A stretch of 35,242 nucleotides of DNA from Syntrophomonadaceae bacterium. GTDB taxonomy: Bacteria; Bacillota; Dethiobacteria; DTU022. The translations under genes and the position numbers were made by a program. Below the pieces are notes generated by a model, which was not told where the DNA came from, made no database searches, and saw only the letters and a list, made by a program, of their open reading frames with translations. The stretch spans positions 1 to 35,242 of the forward strand of contig SKXC01000161.1 of assembly GCA_007128625.1 (NCBI GenBank), given 5' to 3'. Below are positions 8,950-17,675 of this stretch, piece after piece (the stretch's first letter is position 1; every line of letters starts with the position of its first letter).

Positions 8950-9900
8950 GTGAGGGTTTTAATGAAGCAGCTAATCGCAGAAAGAAAAACTTTAGTAGCT
9001 GATATATCACTTATTTTTGTTGCCCTTTTCTGGGGCTCAAACTTTGTGATTATCAAGCAGGCCCTGGATGTAATCCATCCTTTTACTTATATCGGAATCA
9101 GGTTTTTGATAGCCTCTCTATTGCTGGCCCCTTTTTTCTGGAAGCGCCTGGCCCGGGCTTCGGCCCAGGATTACCGGAACGGCTGTCTGATCGGGCTTTT
9201 TCTGTTCGGTGGTTTTGCCTTTCAGACCGTGGGCCTGCTTTACACCACTCCGGCCAACTCCGGTTTTATTACCAATACATCTGTAATCATAGTACCTTTC
9301 TTATATTTCATGGTTACAAAATATTCGCCGGGCTTGTGGGCTTACGCGGGAGGAATCCTGGCTGCCATTGGCCTTTACCTGCTCTCAGCCAATGAGATCG
9401 CCGGACCGGGGCTGGGTGATATCCTGACCCTGATCTGTGCTTTTTTGTTTGCTGCTCACCTGGTGGCGATAGGGGTTTTGGTCCAACGCAGCGATGCGAT
9501 TGTCCTGGCCATTATCCAGATTGTTTTCACCGGGGTGGCCAGCCTGGCTGTTGCATTTCTTTTTGAACCGACGGCGCTGATGTTTCATCAGCCCCTGGCG
9601 ATCTGGGGCGCTATTTTATATGCTGTTGTCTTTTGTACTATCGGTGCATTTGTTACCCAGACCTATGCCCAGCGTTATACCCCGCCCACCCATGCTGCCT
9701 TGATCCTGTCCCTGGAGGCAGCTTTTGCCGGTCTGTTTTCCTATCTCTTTTGGGATGAAATTTTTACCCATAAGAAATTGATCGGGGCGGTATTGATCTT
9801 AACTGGAATAATAGTTACCGAGCTGCGCCCTGCGCTGGGAGCCAGGGTTTCTGCTTTCCGGGCCGCACTGGCCAGACGGGGCGCCCCACCTGTTGATTGA
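8950..9900 (+). CDS. DMT (EamA) family transporter
   Basis: 316 aa, ten-TM-like. FVALFWGSNFVIIKQAL N-terminal EamA motif; second repeat ends FSYLFWDEIFTHKKLIGAVLILTGIIVTEL. Confidence 0.9.
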   Translation: MRVLMKQLIAERKTLVADISLIFVALFWGSNFVIIKQALDVIHPFTYIGIRFLIASLLLAPFFWKRLARASAQDYRNGCLIGLFLFGGFAFQTVGLLYTTPANSGFITNTSVIIVPFLYFMVTKYSPGLWAYAGGILAAIGLYLLSANEIAGPGLGDILTLICAFLFAAHLVAIGVLVQRSDAIVLAIIQIVFTGVASLAVAFLFEPTALMFHQPLAIWGAILYAVVFCTIGAFVTQTYAQRYTPPTHAALILSLEAAFAGLFSYLFWDEIFTHKKLIGAVLILTGIIVTELRPALGARVSAFRAALARRGAPPVD

Positions 9901-10049
9901 TGATGCTGTTAGATCTCGTTTGCACAGAAGAGCGGGATAAAAGTTTTGTGGATGCCGGAATCGAACCCTATAATAATCAGTAGTAGGGATAATAATACGA
10001 TAATTATTGTGGTAATATATAACATTTATAAATATAAATGGTATTTATA

Positions 10050-10078
10050 TTGACATAGGATGTAATTTGGGATATAGT
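10050..10078 (+). promoter_or_regulatory. Sigma-A promoter of hutH-hutP
   Basis: Consensus TTGACA (10050-10055), 17-nt spacer, TATAGT (10073-10078). Confidence 0.75.
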
Positions 10079-10125
10079 TATCGCTACAGACTAAGAAATT
10101 TATAACTCTTTAGTCCTAACGCTCA

Positions 10126-10142
10126 TAGCCATTAGACATGAG
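10126..10142 (+). promoter_or_regulatory. Putative HutP RNA-binding site
   Basis: TAG-CCAT-TAG-ACAT-GAG: three NAG triplets with exact 4-nt spacers, ending 2 nt before the leader terminator stem. A HutP gene is present downstream. Confidence 0.65.
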
Positions 10143-10144
10143 GG

Positions 10145-10173
10145 AGCATAGGGTTTTAACCCTGTGCTTTTTC
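10145..10173 (+). terminator. Intrinsic terminator in the hutH leader (attenuator)
   Basis: AGCATAGGGT-TTTA-ACCCTGTGCT (one G.U pair) followed by a T-rich tract (CTTTTTCTATT), located between the promoter and hutH. Confidence 0.75.
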
Positions 10174-10201
10174 TATTAACTGACAGGAGGGTTAAGCCAG
10201 T

Positions 10202-11761
10202 ATGAATAGAGCCCTGAAAACCCAAAAAGGAAATAACATGTTGACCATAAACGGTGAGGATTTTAACTGCGCAGATGTTGCTCGTGTAGCGCGTCAAAAG
10301 GTACCGGTTTCCATATGCCCGGAAGCTTTGGAACGGATCAGGCGTTCCAGGGCGATGTTAGAAGAACTGGTTGACCGGGAAGCAGTTGTTTACGGGATTA
10401 CCACCGGTTTTGGTAGTTTCAGTGATGTGACCATCTCCAGGGAAGATGCCATTCAACTACAAAAAAACCTGATTGCCAGCCATGCCGCCGCAGTCGGCGA
10501 TCCCCTCCCGGAAGATGTGGTGAGGGCAGCGCTGCTGCTCAGGTTAAATGCCCTTGCCCGTGGTTATTCCGGGGTCCGTCCTCTCCTGGTTAAACAGCTG
10601 ATTGAGGTTTTGAACAAGGGGGTAGTCCCGGTTATTCCTGAGCAGGGTTCACTTGGAGCCAGTGGAGATCTGGCTCCCCTTTCACATCTGGCCCTGGTTT
10701 TAACCGGTGAAGGTGAAGCTTTCTATCAAGGCAAGAAAATGCCGGGTGGCGAAGCACTTTCCCAGGCCGGAATTGAACCGGTTACCCTGCTTGAAAAAGA
10801 GGGGCTGGCCCTGATTAACGGTACCCAGGTTATGACGGCTATTGGCACCCTCGCTTATCATGATGCCGTAAACCTGTTAAAAGCGGCCCTGGTTACCGGT
10901 GCTTTAACCCTGGAAGCCCAGCAGGCGGTTCTTGATGCCTTTGATCCTTTAATTTCCGAAGTAAGACCTTACAGGGGCCATAAGTATACAGCTGAGGTGA
11001 TAAACCGCCTGGTTGAGGGCAGTATTCACATCGGCAGTGACAGCCAGAAAGTGCAGGATGCCTACAGCCTGCGTTGTATTCCTCAGGTTCATGGCGCTAC
11101 GGCCGATGCTCTTGAATATGTGAAGAGCATCCTGGAAGTGGAAATCAATTCGGTTAATGACAATCCCCTGCTTTTTCCTGATCAGAACCGGGTTCTTTCA
11201 GGCGGCAATTTCCACGGCCAACCTGTGGCCCAGGCCATGGATTTTATGGCTATTGCCGTTTCTGAACTGGGCAGCATTGCAGAGCGGCGCATTGAAAGGC
11301 TGGTTAATCCGGACCTGAGCGGCCTCCCTTCCTTCTTAATTGAGGAAGGCGGCTTGAATTCGGGCTTGATGATTGCCCAGTATACTGCTGCTTCCCTGGT
11401 AAGTGAGAATAAAGGCCTTTGTCATCCATCCAGCGTCGATTCAATCCCTTCTTCGGCCAACCAGGAAGATCATGTCAGCATGGGAACTACAGCGGCCCGC
11501 AAAGCCCGCCGGGTAGTTGATAATACGGCCCGTGTGATTGGAATTGAACTGCTGGTAGCTGCCCAGGCTGTGGAATTCAGGGGCGCTGATTGTCTTGGTC
11601 GGGGTACTGCTGCTGCTCATAAAGCCTTGCGAGAGGAAGTAGGCTTTTTAGAAAAAGATCAGATCCTTTATCCCCTTATTGACAGGGCTGTGGAGATGGT
11701 TACCAGTGGACATCTGGTAAAAAAAGTTGAAGAAGTAATCAGTCTTAATATTGATGCATAA
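10202..11761 (+). CDS. hutH: Histidine ammonia-lyase
   Basis: MIO motif region GSLGASGDLAPLSHLALVLTGEGEAFYQGK; YGITTGFGSF; SVDSIPSSANQEDHVSMG. The start may instead be ATG 10238. Confidence 0.95.
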   Translation: MNRALKTQKGNNMLTINGEDFNCADVARVARQKVPVSICPEALERIRRSRAMLEELVDREAVVYGITTGFGSFSDVTISREDAIQLQKNLIASHAAAVGDPLPEDVVRAALLLRLNALARGYSGVRPLLVKQLIEVLNKGVVPVIPEQGSLGASGDLAPLSHLALVLTGEGEAFYQGKKMPGGEALSQAGIEPVTLLEKEGLALINGTQVMTAIGTLAYHDAVNLLKAALVTGALTLEAQQAVLDAFDPLISEVRPYRGHKYTAEVINRLVEGSIHIGSDSQKVQDAYSLRCIPQVHGATADALEYVKSILEVEINSVNDNPLLFPDQNRVLSGGNFHGQPVAQAMDFMAIAVSELGSIAERRIERLVNPDLSGLPSFLIEEGGLNSGLMIAQYTAASLVSENKGLCHPSSVDSIPSSANQEDHVSMGTTAARKARRVVDNTARVIGIELLVAAQAVEFRGADCLGRGTAAAHKALREEVGFLEKDQILYPLIDRAVEMVTSGHLVKKVEEVISLNIDA

Positions 11762-11817
11762 CCACCAAATTAATGATAAAATAAGAGCATTAATATGCAG
11801 AAAAAGGCAGGATAAAA

Positions 11818-12255
11818 ATGGATAAAATCGGGAAAACAGCGATTATGTTTGCCTTGGCCGATGGGGAACTGGAAGAAAATATCAAAGCCACTGCTGAAAA
11901 GAACGGTTTTAAATTGATCAAGGGTAAAGTCGGGTCTATGAGTACCGAAAAAATATTTGCCGCTGTTGAAACTGCTGCTCAGAGGGAAGGCCTGGTCCGC
12001 AAGGATTATTATCGTGACACCCATGCTTTATACCATGCCATCCTCGATGCCTTTGTCGGTATTTGCAGGGGGCAGCTGGGCCTGGGCGATATGCTGCGGA
12101 CGGTAGGCCTGATGTTTACTGTAGTCAGGGGCCCAAGGAATGTGGATCAGCGTGAAGATGGTGATTGGCTGGCGGTGGTTCTCTATGGTACTATCGGCGC
12201 TCCGGTTAAAGGTTATGAACATGAAACAATAGGGCTGGGCATAAACCACTTATAG
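11818..12255 (+). CDS. hutP: HutP family histidine-responsive RNA-binding antiterminator
   Basis: 145 aa. KGKVGSMSTEKIFAAVETAAQREGL, RDTHALYHAILDA, LLYGTIGAP-like VVLYGTIGAPVKGYEHETIGLGINHL, collinear with Bacillus HutP including the HxxxH pair. Confidence 0.93.
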   Translation: MDKIGKTAIMFALADGELEENIKATAEKNGFKLIKGKVGSMSTEKIFAAVETAAQREGLVRKDYYRDTHALYHAILDAFVGICRGQLGLGDMLRTVGLMFTVVRGPRNVDQREDGDWLAVVLYGTIGAPVKGYEHETIGLGINHL

Positions 12256-12271
12256 TCTTTCTCAACTATTA

Positions 12272-13717
12272 ATGGAGGTGTTTGCAATAACCGCGTATTA
12301 TTCGAACTACAGTCAGCAGCTGTCGCCACAGCTAAAATGGTTCACTACGGCTCAACTGGAAGAGATCCACAGTGCCACGATAGATGTCCTGGAAAGGGCA
12401 GGGGTAAAGGTTTATCACGAGGAATCCTTAACACTGCTTGAAGAGGCAGGTTGCATTGTCAAAGACGGTGTGGCCAGGATTCCCGGTTGGCTGATTGAGG
12501 AAGCGATCAGGGTCGCGCCATCAAAGATTAATATTTTTAACCGGGAAGGTTTTCCGGCCATGAGCCTGGAGGCCAATAAAACATATTACGGGACCGGTTC
12601 TGATTTACCCTTTCACCTGGACCTTGAAACGGGCGAAAGAAGGAGATCGGTTAAGCAGGATATTATAAATACTGCTTTACTGCTGGAAAACCTGTCAAAT
12701 TATGATTTTTCCATGAGCTATGGTATACCCAGTGACATTCCGGCCGAAAAGGGCGATTTGCATCAGTTTGCCGCCCAGATCCTCAATTGCTCCAAGCCGA
12801 TTATTTTTACCTCTTTTAACGAACAAAATATCAGGATAATCATTGAAATGACGCTATCGGCAGCCGGTTCTCACGAGCGGCTTCGCAGCCGCCCTTTTAT
12901 TATTCTCTACAGTGAACCGATTTCACCCCTGGTGCATACCAGGGACGGTCTGGCCAAGATGTTTGCCTGTATTGAATACGGCGTGCCGGTTATTTATACC
13001 CCGGGTGTGGTAGCGGGCGCTACCTGTCCGGTAACCAAAGCGGGTACAATTGTGCAAATGAATGCGGAAAGCCTTTCCGGGCTGGTTATTGCACAGCTAA
13101 AAAAGAAAGGTGCCCCGGTGATTATTGGCGGTGGGGCAACCCCGATGGAAATGAGCACTACAGCCACCCTGTATGGCTCGCCTGATGCAGCCATGAACTA
13201 TTGTGCCATGACGGAACTGGCCAAGTTTTATGGTCTGCCTAACTTTACTGAAGCCGGCTGTTCCAATGCACCGGTACCCGATGCCCAGGCTGGAATGGAG
13301 GCTTCCATTGGTTTACTTATGAATCAGCTGGCCGGGGCCAACCTGGTGCACGATGTGGGCTACCTGGATGGCGGCAAGACTGGTTCTCTGCCCTTCCTGG
13401 TAATGTGCGATGACTTTATTAGCGCAGCAAAGTATGTCGGGGCCGGGACGGCTGTCAACAAAGATACAATCGGTACCGATACTATCGAGGCTGTTGGCCC
13501 TTCCGGGCACTATCTTGGAGAAGAACACACAATGAAGCACTTCCGCAGTGAAATATGGTCTCCCACAGTATTTAACCGGACAATGTATGAAACATGGGAA
13601 AAGAGGGGCAGTAAGGATATCTATGAGCTGGCCCGGGAAAAGGTTGCGGCGCTTTTAAAAGAGGAAGTAAATGCTCCGGACGAAGCAGTTGTTGAAAAAA
13701 TAAACGCTTTAATTTAA
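12272..13717 (+). CDS. Trimethylamine methyltransferase (MttB) family protein, non-pyrrolysine type
   Basis: 481 aa. LEEIHSATIDVLERAGVKVYHEESLTLLEEAG...YYGTGSDLPFHLDLETGERR...KQD; no in-frame amber codon. Confidence 0.9.
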   Translation: MEVFAITAYYSNYSQQLSPQLKWFTTAQLEEIHSATIDVLERAGVKVYHEESLTLLEEAGCIVKDGVARIPGWLIEEAIRVAPSKINIFNREGFPAMSLEANKTYYGTGSDLPFHLDLETGERRRSVKQDIINTALLLENLSNYDFSMSYGIPSDIPAEKGDLHQFAAQILNCSKPIIFTSFNEQNIRIIIEMTLSAAGSHERLRSRPFIILYSEPISPLVHTRDGLAKMFACIEYGVPVIYTPGVVAGATCPVTKAGTIVQMNAESLSGLVIAQLKKKGAPVIIGGGATPMEMSTTATLYGSPDAAMNYCAMTELAKFYGLPNFTEAGCSNAPVPDAQAGMEASIGLLMNQLAGANLVHDVGYLDGGKTGSLPFLVMCDDFISAAKYVGAGTAVNKDTIGTDTIEAVGPSGHYLGEEHTMKHFRSEIWSPTVFNRTMYETWEKRGSKDIYELAREKVAALLKEEVNAPDEAVVEKINALI

Positions 13718-13728
13718 GGAGATAGATA

Positions 13729-14709
13729 ATGAATTCAAGGGACCGAATATTAAAGGCTTTAAACCTGGAAGAGCCGGACAGGGTTCCTTTTGCGGATTAC
13801 GTGGAAGATAAGATGAGGGCGATATTGATGGGCAGGGATATTTTTACCGACATTGATTTTGCCAGGACAATGGGTTTTGATGCCATCAACATCAATCATT
13901 TTGTCGCCCCCGTCTTTTGCGATAGAAAAGTTGTAGATGGTCATGATTACATTCTTGATGGCCTGATTAAATGCAGAAAAGATCTTGACCTGATGGTTTT
14001 TCCCGATCCGGTCAGCGAGATGCCTTACGAAGAAGTGGAAAGAATAATTGAGGATAACCGTGAAGCTGGCCTGGCAACCTATGCGATCTGCCGCTTCGGA
14101 ATCAGTGGGGTAAATTATTCTATGGGTATAGAGGCGCTGTCTTATGCTATATATGAAGACCCCGGGTTGATCGAAAAAGTAATGGATCGCTACGTTGACT
14201 GGAACTGCAGGGTTGTCGAAAAATTAAATGAGATTGGTGTAGATTTTATTATTTCTTACGACAACATTGCCTACAATAGCGGTCCTTTAGTATCACCACA
14301 GGTTTTCAGAGAGTTCTTTGTCCCGGGAATGAAAGCGATCTCTGATACATGCAAAATGCCCTGGATTACCCATATGGATGGCAATATTATGCAGATTATG
14401 GAAGATGTTTTAAGTATGGGGGTCAGCGGGCTTCACCCTATCGAGCCAGTCTGCATGGACATAAAGGCGGTAAAAGAAAAATACGGTGACAGGGTTTGCC
14501 TGTGGGGCAACATTGATCTTCGCTATACCTTAACCCGCGGCACCCCGGAAGAAGTAGAAGCAGAAGTAAAACAGAAGATAAAAGATATCGCCCCCGGTGG
14601 CGGATATATAATGGGCAGCAGTAACGGTTTGCCCGAGTATTGTAAAGTAGATAATATATGGGCCATGGTTAAGGTGGTAAAAAATTACGGAAAATACCCT
14701 ATACATTAG
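13729..14709 (+). CDS. Uroporphyrinogen decarboxylase (URO-D/MtaA-like) family protein
   Basis: 326 aa. MNSRDRILKALNLEEPDRVPF; ISYDNIAYNSGPLVSPQVFREFFVPGMKAI; WITHMDGNI; LWGNIDLRYTLTRGTPEEVEAEVKQKI. Typical of UroD-like proteins beside corrinoid methyltransferases. Confidence 0.85.
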   Translation: MNSRDRILKALNLEEPDRVPFADYVEDKMRAILMGRDIFTDIDFARTMGFDAININHFVAPVFCDRKVVDGHDYILDGLIKCRKDLDLMVFPDPVSEMPYEEVERIIEDNREAGLATYAICRFGISGVNYSMGIEALSYAIYEDPGLIEKVMDRYVDWNCRVVEKLNEIGVDFIISYDNIAYNSGPLVSPQVFREFFVPGMKAISDTCKMPWITHMDGNIMQIMEDVLSMGVSGLHPIEPVCMDIKAVKEKYGDRVCLWGNIDLRYTLTRGTPEEVEAEVKQKIKDIAPGGGYIMGSSNGLPEYCKVDNIWAMVKVVKNYGKYPIH

Positions 14710-14741
14710 GTATAATAGATATAGTTTTAGTAATTATTTTT

Positions 14742-15000
14742 CCTGAAAGGAGCTGATTTGCAAAGCAATAATCAGGTAACTGCTTAGCCCGGATAGATAG
14801 TCTATATGGTCAGGGTGTTGGCTAAGTCCATTACCATTGTGTAGCTGCAGTGCAATGGACGATTAAGCAAAGGTTGCAGCAGGCTGGCCCGCACTGATGC
14901 GGGCCGCCAAGAGCCGAACCACTACCATTACCTGTAACGAAGCCGGTAAGGGAATTAGCCAGCACCCCGACTGGTAGTAGGAATTAATAAGGCTGGACGG
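14742..15000 (+). ncRNA. Candidate structured leader RNA upstream of peptide-type ABC operon (unassigned)
   Basis: Several perfect helices: CTTAGCC/GGCTAAG (14783-14789/14820-14826), GTCCATT/AATGGAC (14826-14832/14854-14860), GGCT-GGCCCGCA-CTGA-TGCGGGCC-...-AGCC (14882-14915), ACTACCA/TGGTAGT (14921-14927/14972-14978), TTACC/GGTAA (14928-14932/14945-14949). Confidence 0.5.
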
Positions 15001-15020
15001 TAATAAAAGTTGGATTTAAG

Positions 15021-15036
15021 CCCTGCATATGCAGGG
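15021..15036. repeat. 16-bp perfect palindrome
   Basis: CCCTGCATATGCAGGG equals its own reverse complement. It lies just upstream of the substrate-binding protein RBS. Confidence 0.7.
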
Positions 15037-15066
15037 AAGAGTATGAAGACAGAGGAGGCAACAAAA

Positions 15067-16647
15067 TTGTTAAAGAAATTAATGTTTTTGGCAGTACTGG
15101 TTTTAGTATCCGGAATGCTGCTGGTTTCCTGTGCACCTGATGCGCCTGATGACCCAGTTGAGGATGATGAACCCACTGATGCTATATCTGAAAAGCATGG
15201 AGGTATTCTACGCAGCGCATATTACGCTCCTACCAACATGGACCCTGCCTTTTTTGGCACAGTAGCTGATGACTGGATTGGTAAGCAGTGGGGCGATTTT
15301 CTGGTCTACATTGACGAGCAAAATAGGCCTGACCCAAGCCGCAGCCTTGCCGAGAGCTGGGAGGTTGATGAAAATGCCTTGATGTGGCAGTTTAACCTGC
15401 GCCAGGGAGTAGTTTTTCATGACGGAAAAGAAATGACATCAAGAGATGTAATGTTTACTTTTGATCGTCTGCGGGATCCCGACGTTGGAGCTGCGACAGT
15501 AGGTTTATATTCAAATATTGTTGAAATCTCCACTCCGGATGATTACACAGTTGTATTTGAACTGGAAAATCCAAATCCTGATTTTCTCTTTGACCTGTTT
15601 GATTATCACGCTGTTATAGTTGATGCCGATAATGATGATTTTGCCACCAACTGGAATGGCACCGGACCATTTATGATTACCAGCTATTCACCGGAAGACA
15701 GGATTGTTTTTGAGCGTAATCCGAATTACTGGATGACTGATAGTGCAGGAAACCCGCTGCCCTACCTTGATGGTATTGAGACTATTTTCCTTTCCGAGTC
15801 TTCTGCCCAGGTTGAAGCTTTGCGTGGCGGTCAAATTGATTACCTGATCTACCTGCCAACCGAGTTTATTCCCATGCTGGAAGCTGACCCGGATATCGTA
15901 GTTTTAGAGGCCCCATCAAATACCCATTATGCATTGAGGATGCGTTCTGATGAAGGACCCGCCAGTGATGTTCGAGTCCGCCAGGCTCTGAGGCTCGGCA
16001 CCGATCGCGCTTCAATTCTTGAAGGAGCTGTTGATGGCCTTGGTACAACCGGCCGTGATACACCAATCGGGCCGGCCTTTGGTGATTTCTATCTTGATGT
16101 TCCCGAACTGGTTCGTGATGTTGAAGCTGCAAAGGAGCTGTTGGCTGAAGCTGGTTTTGGCGATGGCCTGGATATTGTTATTACCACCCAGGAGTCTTCA
16201 CCGATTCCGGCTATTGCTACCATCTGGAGAGAGCAGATGGCTGAAATTGGGGTAAATGTTGAGATTCAATTGGTTCCATCGGACGTTTACTATGGCGCTG
16301 ACAACATGTGGCTGGAAGCACCTTTTGGAATTACTGACTGGGGAGCAAGGCCTACTGCGCAGCCATATCTTGATCTGGCCTATGTATGCGATGCACAGTG
16401 GAACGAGAGCCACTGGTGTGATCCTGAGCTTGATGAATTAGCAGCGCTGGCTGCCAAGGAAATGGATCGCGATGAGCGTATCCGCCTTTACCATGAAATC
16501 CAGGAAATTTTCATCGAGCGTGGTCCAGTCATCATCCCCTTCTTCATCAATAACCTTTGGGGAGCAAGTGCTGACCTAAAGGGAATGGAGCCGACCAGTA
16601 TCCTGGGTACAGCCATGGATTTACGTCCTGTCTATTTTGAAAGGTAA
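15067..16647 (+). CDS. Peptide/opine-type (family 5) ABC transporter substrate-binding lipoprotein
   Basis: Lipobox LLVSC; GGILRSAYYAPTNMDPAFFGT; LAESWEVDENALMWQFNLRQGVVFHDGKEMTSRDVMFTFDRL. RBS AGAGGAGG upstream of TTG 15067; the ORF track starts at 15010. Confidence 0.9.
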   Translation: MLKKLMFLAVLVLVSGMLLVSCAPDAPDDPVEDDEPTDAISEKHGGILRSAYYAPTNMDPAFFGTVADDWIGKQWGDFLVYIDEQNRPDPSRSLAESWEVDENALMWQFNLRQGVVFHDGKEMTSRDVMFTFDRLRDPDVGAATVGLYSNIVEISTPDDYTVVFELENPNPDFLFDLFDYHAVIVDADNDDFATNWNGTGPFMITSYSPEDRIVFERNPNYWMTDSAGNPLPYLDGIETIFLSESSAQVEALRGGQIDYLIYLPTEFIPMLEADPDIVVLEAPSNTHYALRMRSDEGPASDVRVRQALRLGTDRASILEGAVDGLGTTGRDTPIGPAFGDFYLDVPELVRDVEAAKELLAEAGFGDGLDIVITTQESSPIPAIATIWREQMAEIGVNVEIQLVPSDVYYGADNMWLEAPFGITDWGARPTAQPYLDLAYVCDAQWNESHWCDPELDELAALAAKEMDRDERIRLYHEIQEIFIERGPVIIPFFINNLWGASADLKGMEPTSILGTAMDLRPVYFER

Positions 16648-16678
16648 ACAGTTAAAATAAACCTGTTACAATCTACCT

Positions 16679-16713
16679 AACAGTCTCTCCCGGCTTAGCC
16701 GGGAGAGACTGTT
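16679..16713 (+). other. Perfect GC-rich hairpin between substrate-binding and permease genes
   Basis: AACAGTCTCTCCCGGC-TTA-GCCGGGAGAGACTGTT: 16-bp perfect stem with no U-tract after it. Confidence 0.8.
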
Positions 16714-16787
16714 AGGCTCACAGTTCCGGTAGTGATTAACGGAATACCGCCGGAATTGCATATATCTCTCTACAAGGGAGGGAACTT

Positions 16788-17675
16788 ATGGCACTTGCAA
16801 ATGGGGAAGAAAAGAAAAAAGCAGGTGTTTCTTATCTGGGGAAATTTTTTCCCCGCCTGCGCCGTTATCCGACTACTTACATTGGCTTTGCCATAATCCT
16901 GGCTTTTTTGTTTATAGCTATTTTCGGACCGATGATTGCACCCTACCACTATTCACAGCAGAACCTGGCTTTAAGACTTGATCCGCCATCTGAAGAGCAC
17001 ATTTTTGGTACTGACCAATTCGGGCGTGATATTTATAGCCGTATCCTGGTCGGAAGCCGTGATGTATTGACCGTGGCCGGTTCGGGTACAGCGCTGGCTG
17101 TTTTCTTTGGTTTGCTTTTAGGGCTTTTTTCCGGTTACCGGGGCGGACTCTTTGACGAAATGGTAATGCGGGCGATGGATGTAATTCTATCCATCCCGCC
17201 ACTTCTGCTGGCCATGGTGATATTATTCGCCCTTGGCCCTTCAAGAGTTAATGTTATCCTGGTTGTCGGTTTTCTCTACATTCCCATGGTGGCCAGGGTT
17301 GTTAGAAGCGTGGTTTTAGAACTAAAAACCAGGCAATTTGTTGAAGCGGCAAGGATGCGTGGTGAGTCCAGCCTCTACATCCTCTACAAAGAAATACTGC
17401 CCAATGTGCTGCCCAGCCTGGCCGTAGAAGCATCGATGCGCTTTTCCTATTCCATTTTTTTAGTGGCCTCCCTGGGCTTTTTAGGCCTCGGTGTGCAGCC
17501 ACCATCCCCAGACTGGGGCTTAATGGTTGGCGAAGCTAGAACCTGGTTTTACCAGGCCCAGTGGGTTTTGTACTTCCCCGCCGGAGCCATTGCCCTTTTA
17601 GTTGTTGGGGTGGGTTTTATGAGCGACGGCTTACGCCGCATGCTGCTTCCGGGAGGTGTATCAGATGTCGGATAA
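16788..17675 (+). CDS. Peptide-type ABC transporter permease (DppC-like)
   Basis: 295 aa. HIFGTDQFGRDIYSRILVGSRDVL; EAARMRGESSLYILYKEILPNVLPSLAVEAS; SLGFLGLGVQPPSPDWGLMV. Confidence 0.93.
   Translation: MALANGEEKKKAGVSYLGKFFPRLRRYPTTYIGFAIILAFLFIAIFGPMIAPYHYSQQNLALRLDPPSEEHIFGTDQFGRDIYSRILVGSRDVLTVAGSGTALAVFFGLLLGLFSGYRGGLFDEMVMRAMDVILSIPPLLLAMVILFALGPSRVNVILVVGFLYIPMVARVVRSVVLELKTRQFVEAARMRGESSLYILYKEILPNVLPSLAVEASMRFSYSIFLVASLGFLGLGVQPPSPDWGLMVGEARTWFYQAQWVLYFPAGAIALLVVGVGFMSDGLRRMLLPGGVSDVG

Noticed and set aside
9945-9972. GGATGCCGGAATCGAACCC resembles the 3' end of a minus-strand tRNA (T-arm GGTTCGATTCC).
   Set aside because: The T-stem does not pair properly beyond two base pairs and no anticodon arm, D-arm or acceptor partner was found upstream on that strand. 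At most it is a remnant.
10202-11761. HutH homolog acting as ergothionase or hercynine lyase rather than histidine ammonia-lyase.
   Set aside because: The MIO region and SANQEDHVSMG segment look like standard HutH and a HutP gene is adjacent. Nothing in the sequence alone supports altered specificity.
12272-13717. Pyrrolysine-containing MttB.
   Set aside because: No in-frame TAG occurs in any of the three MttB-family ORFs, so they are the non-pyrrolysine type.
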